A DNA stretch of 64,000 nucleotides from Spinellus fusiger (taxonomy: Eukaryota; Mucoromycota; Mucoromycetes; Mucorales; Phycomycetaceae), in assembly GCA_025094145.1 (NCBI GenBank), contig JALLLS010000031.1, positions 124,001-188,000 on the forward strand, read 5' to 3'. The translations under genes and the position numbers were made by a program. This document shows positions 63,173 to 64,000 of this stretch, in pieces. The notes under the pieces were generated by a model. The model saw only the letters and a list, made by a program, of their open reading frames with translations. It searched no databases and was not told the origin of the DNA. Every line of letters starts with the position of its first letter. Position 1 is the stretch's first letter.

Positions 63173-64000
63173 GGATTTATTATTATTATTATTATTATTT
63201 TGTAAAGTGTTTCTTGATACTGAATGGATGAGGCCATTCTCATTCAAATGAAGAAAAAAAAGAAAGTCACTTTTTTGTTTTTTGGCTTTAATGACAGATA
63301 AACATGGGGATTTGGCAGGAACTGAGTTTTGAATCAGTAGCTGGACATATCAACATTTTTTCTTTTTCTTTTTCTTTTTCAAACAGGCTTAGGAAAATCT
63401 AGTATTAATGAAAGAATATTAAACTCATTGGAGATCATTTCAAAGTCATTGAGATCTCTGAGCTGAGACTCTTTCTTCAAACTCATTTTAACTATTGTTC
63501 ACTATAGATCAATGAGAAATATTTAGAAATATGGAAAAGAGCTAAGTGGTCTCATTAAATTTGACATAAATAATAAGCAACTTTTTAAAGTATTGTTAAG
63601 AATCAGAGACAAAAGGGGTGCTTTGTCGTCTTTGGGTTTTTAAGCCAAAGGTATATGGAAAAGTAGAACGTGTAGTTAAACTCTGTTGTTTATTGAATGG
63701 AATTACTACGTCTTTTATACTGTTAAGAATCAGAGGCAAAAGGGGTGCTTGGTAAAATAAAGGTATATTTCTCAAAGATGCAAAGTATACATCTGCTCTC
63801 ACTATTTATGCTATTCTACATTTTTACATATATAGAATTACTACAATAAGTTCTCCCGAAATAGGTGACCAGGTCTACCCATTTCCAACATACTTCAGGG
63901 CTCATGCATGGTTAATTATCATCTACGTATTCTTTCTCTTCTTGCAGTCGCATTCTTGTGTAGGGCCTAAGGTTTGGGCTCACAACACAGTCATTGTCTT
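63173..64000. other. window end: spacer with a short direct repeat
   Basis: Contains an (att)n run near 63180-63200, the DUS1 promoter region, and two direct copies of an about 28-base unit at 63596-63623 and 63723-63750. No gene is called. Confidence 0.45.
63596..63750. repeat. spaced direct repeat
   Basis: Two copies of about 28 bases, differing at one base in the core (agaatcagagacaaaagggg versus agaatcagaggcaaaagggg), start 127 bases apart. A second shared word, aaaggtatat, follows each copy. Confidence 0.7.

Overview
The window is nuclear DNA of a filamentous fungus, most likely an early-diverging one (Mucoromycota/Mucorales-like; inferred). The signs are AT-rich spacers, many 35-150 nt GT-AG introns, long Asn/Thr tracts, degenerate Tc1/mariner copies and a Fanzor (eukaryotic TnpB-like) relic. 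No prokaryotic organisation is visible. Most gene models below were rebuilt exon by exon, requiring conserved residues and reading phase to agree across every junction; total lengths come out close to those of known homologues.

Layout. Bases 1-13,000 are gene-poor. They hold four small unrecognised genes (487-1063, 6436-6930, 11911-12294, 12360-12655), two Tc1-like transposase relics in opposite orientation whose 3' ends match (about 1500-2400 minus, 7850-9075 plus), and a two-copy dispersed repeat whose minus strand resembles a tRNA 3' half. Bases 13,000-21,500 carry guanylate kinase, the urease chaperone UreG (8 exons, two of them 8 and 11 nt) and 3-ketoacyl-CoA reductase. Bases 24,000-30,600 carry a divergent pair: a PX-domain AGC kinase with SGK3-like architecture (minus) and the splicing factor Cef1/Cdc5 (plus).

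Bases 30,600-38,600 hold a Fanzor relic, a 14-exon zuotin/DNAJC2-like co-chaperone whose J domain lacks the HPD motif, and a third Tc1 relic. Bases 38,600-50,400 are gene-dense: cytochrome b5 reductase, an MFSD1-like MFS transporter, a heptamer satellite, 3-hydroxyacyl-CoA dehydratase (PHS1), the meiotic recombinase DMC1 and a PQ-loop transporter. Bases 52,600-63,200 carry the 2,487-residue PI3P 5-kinase FAB1, divergent from a Dap1/PGRMC-like haem protein, which converges on tRNA-dihydrouridine synthase DUS1.

Functional links. IFA38-type KAR and PHS1 catalyse successive steps of very-long-chain fatty-acid elongation in the ER. The PX kinase and FAB1 both read PI3P on endosomal or vacuolar membranes, and the PQ-loop protein probably sits on the vacuole. 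These are otherwise unlinked housekeeping genes; no biosynthetic cluster, CRISPR array, rRNA gene or convincing intact tRNA gene was found.
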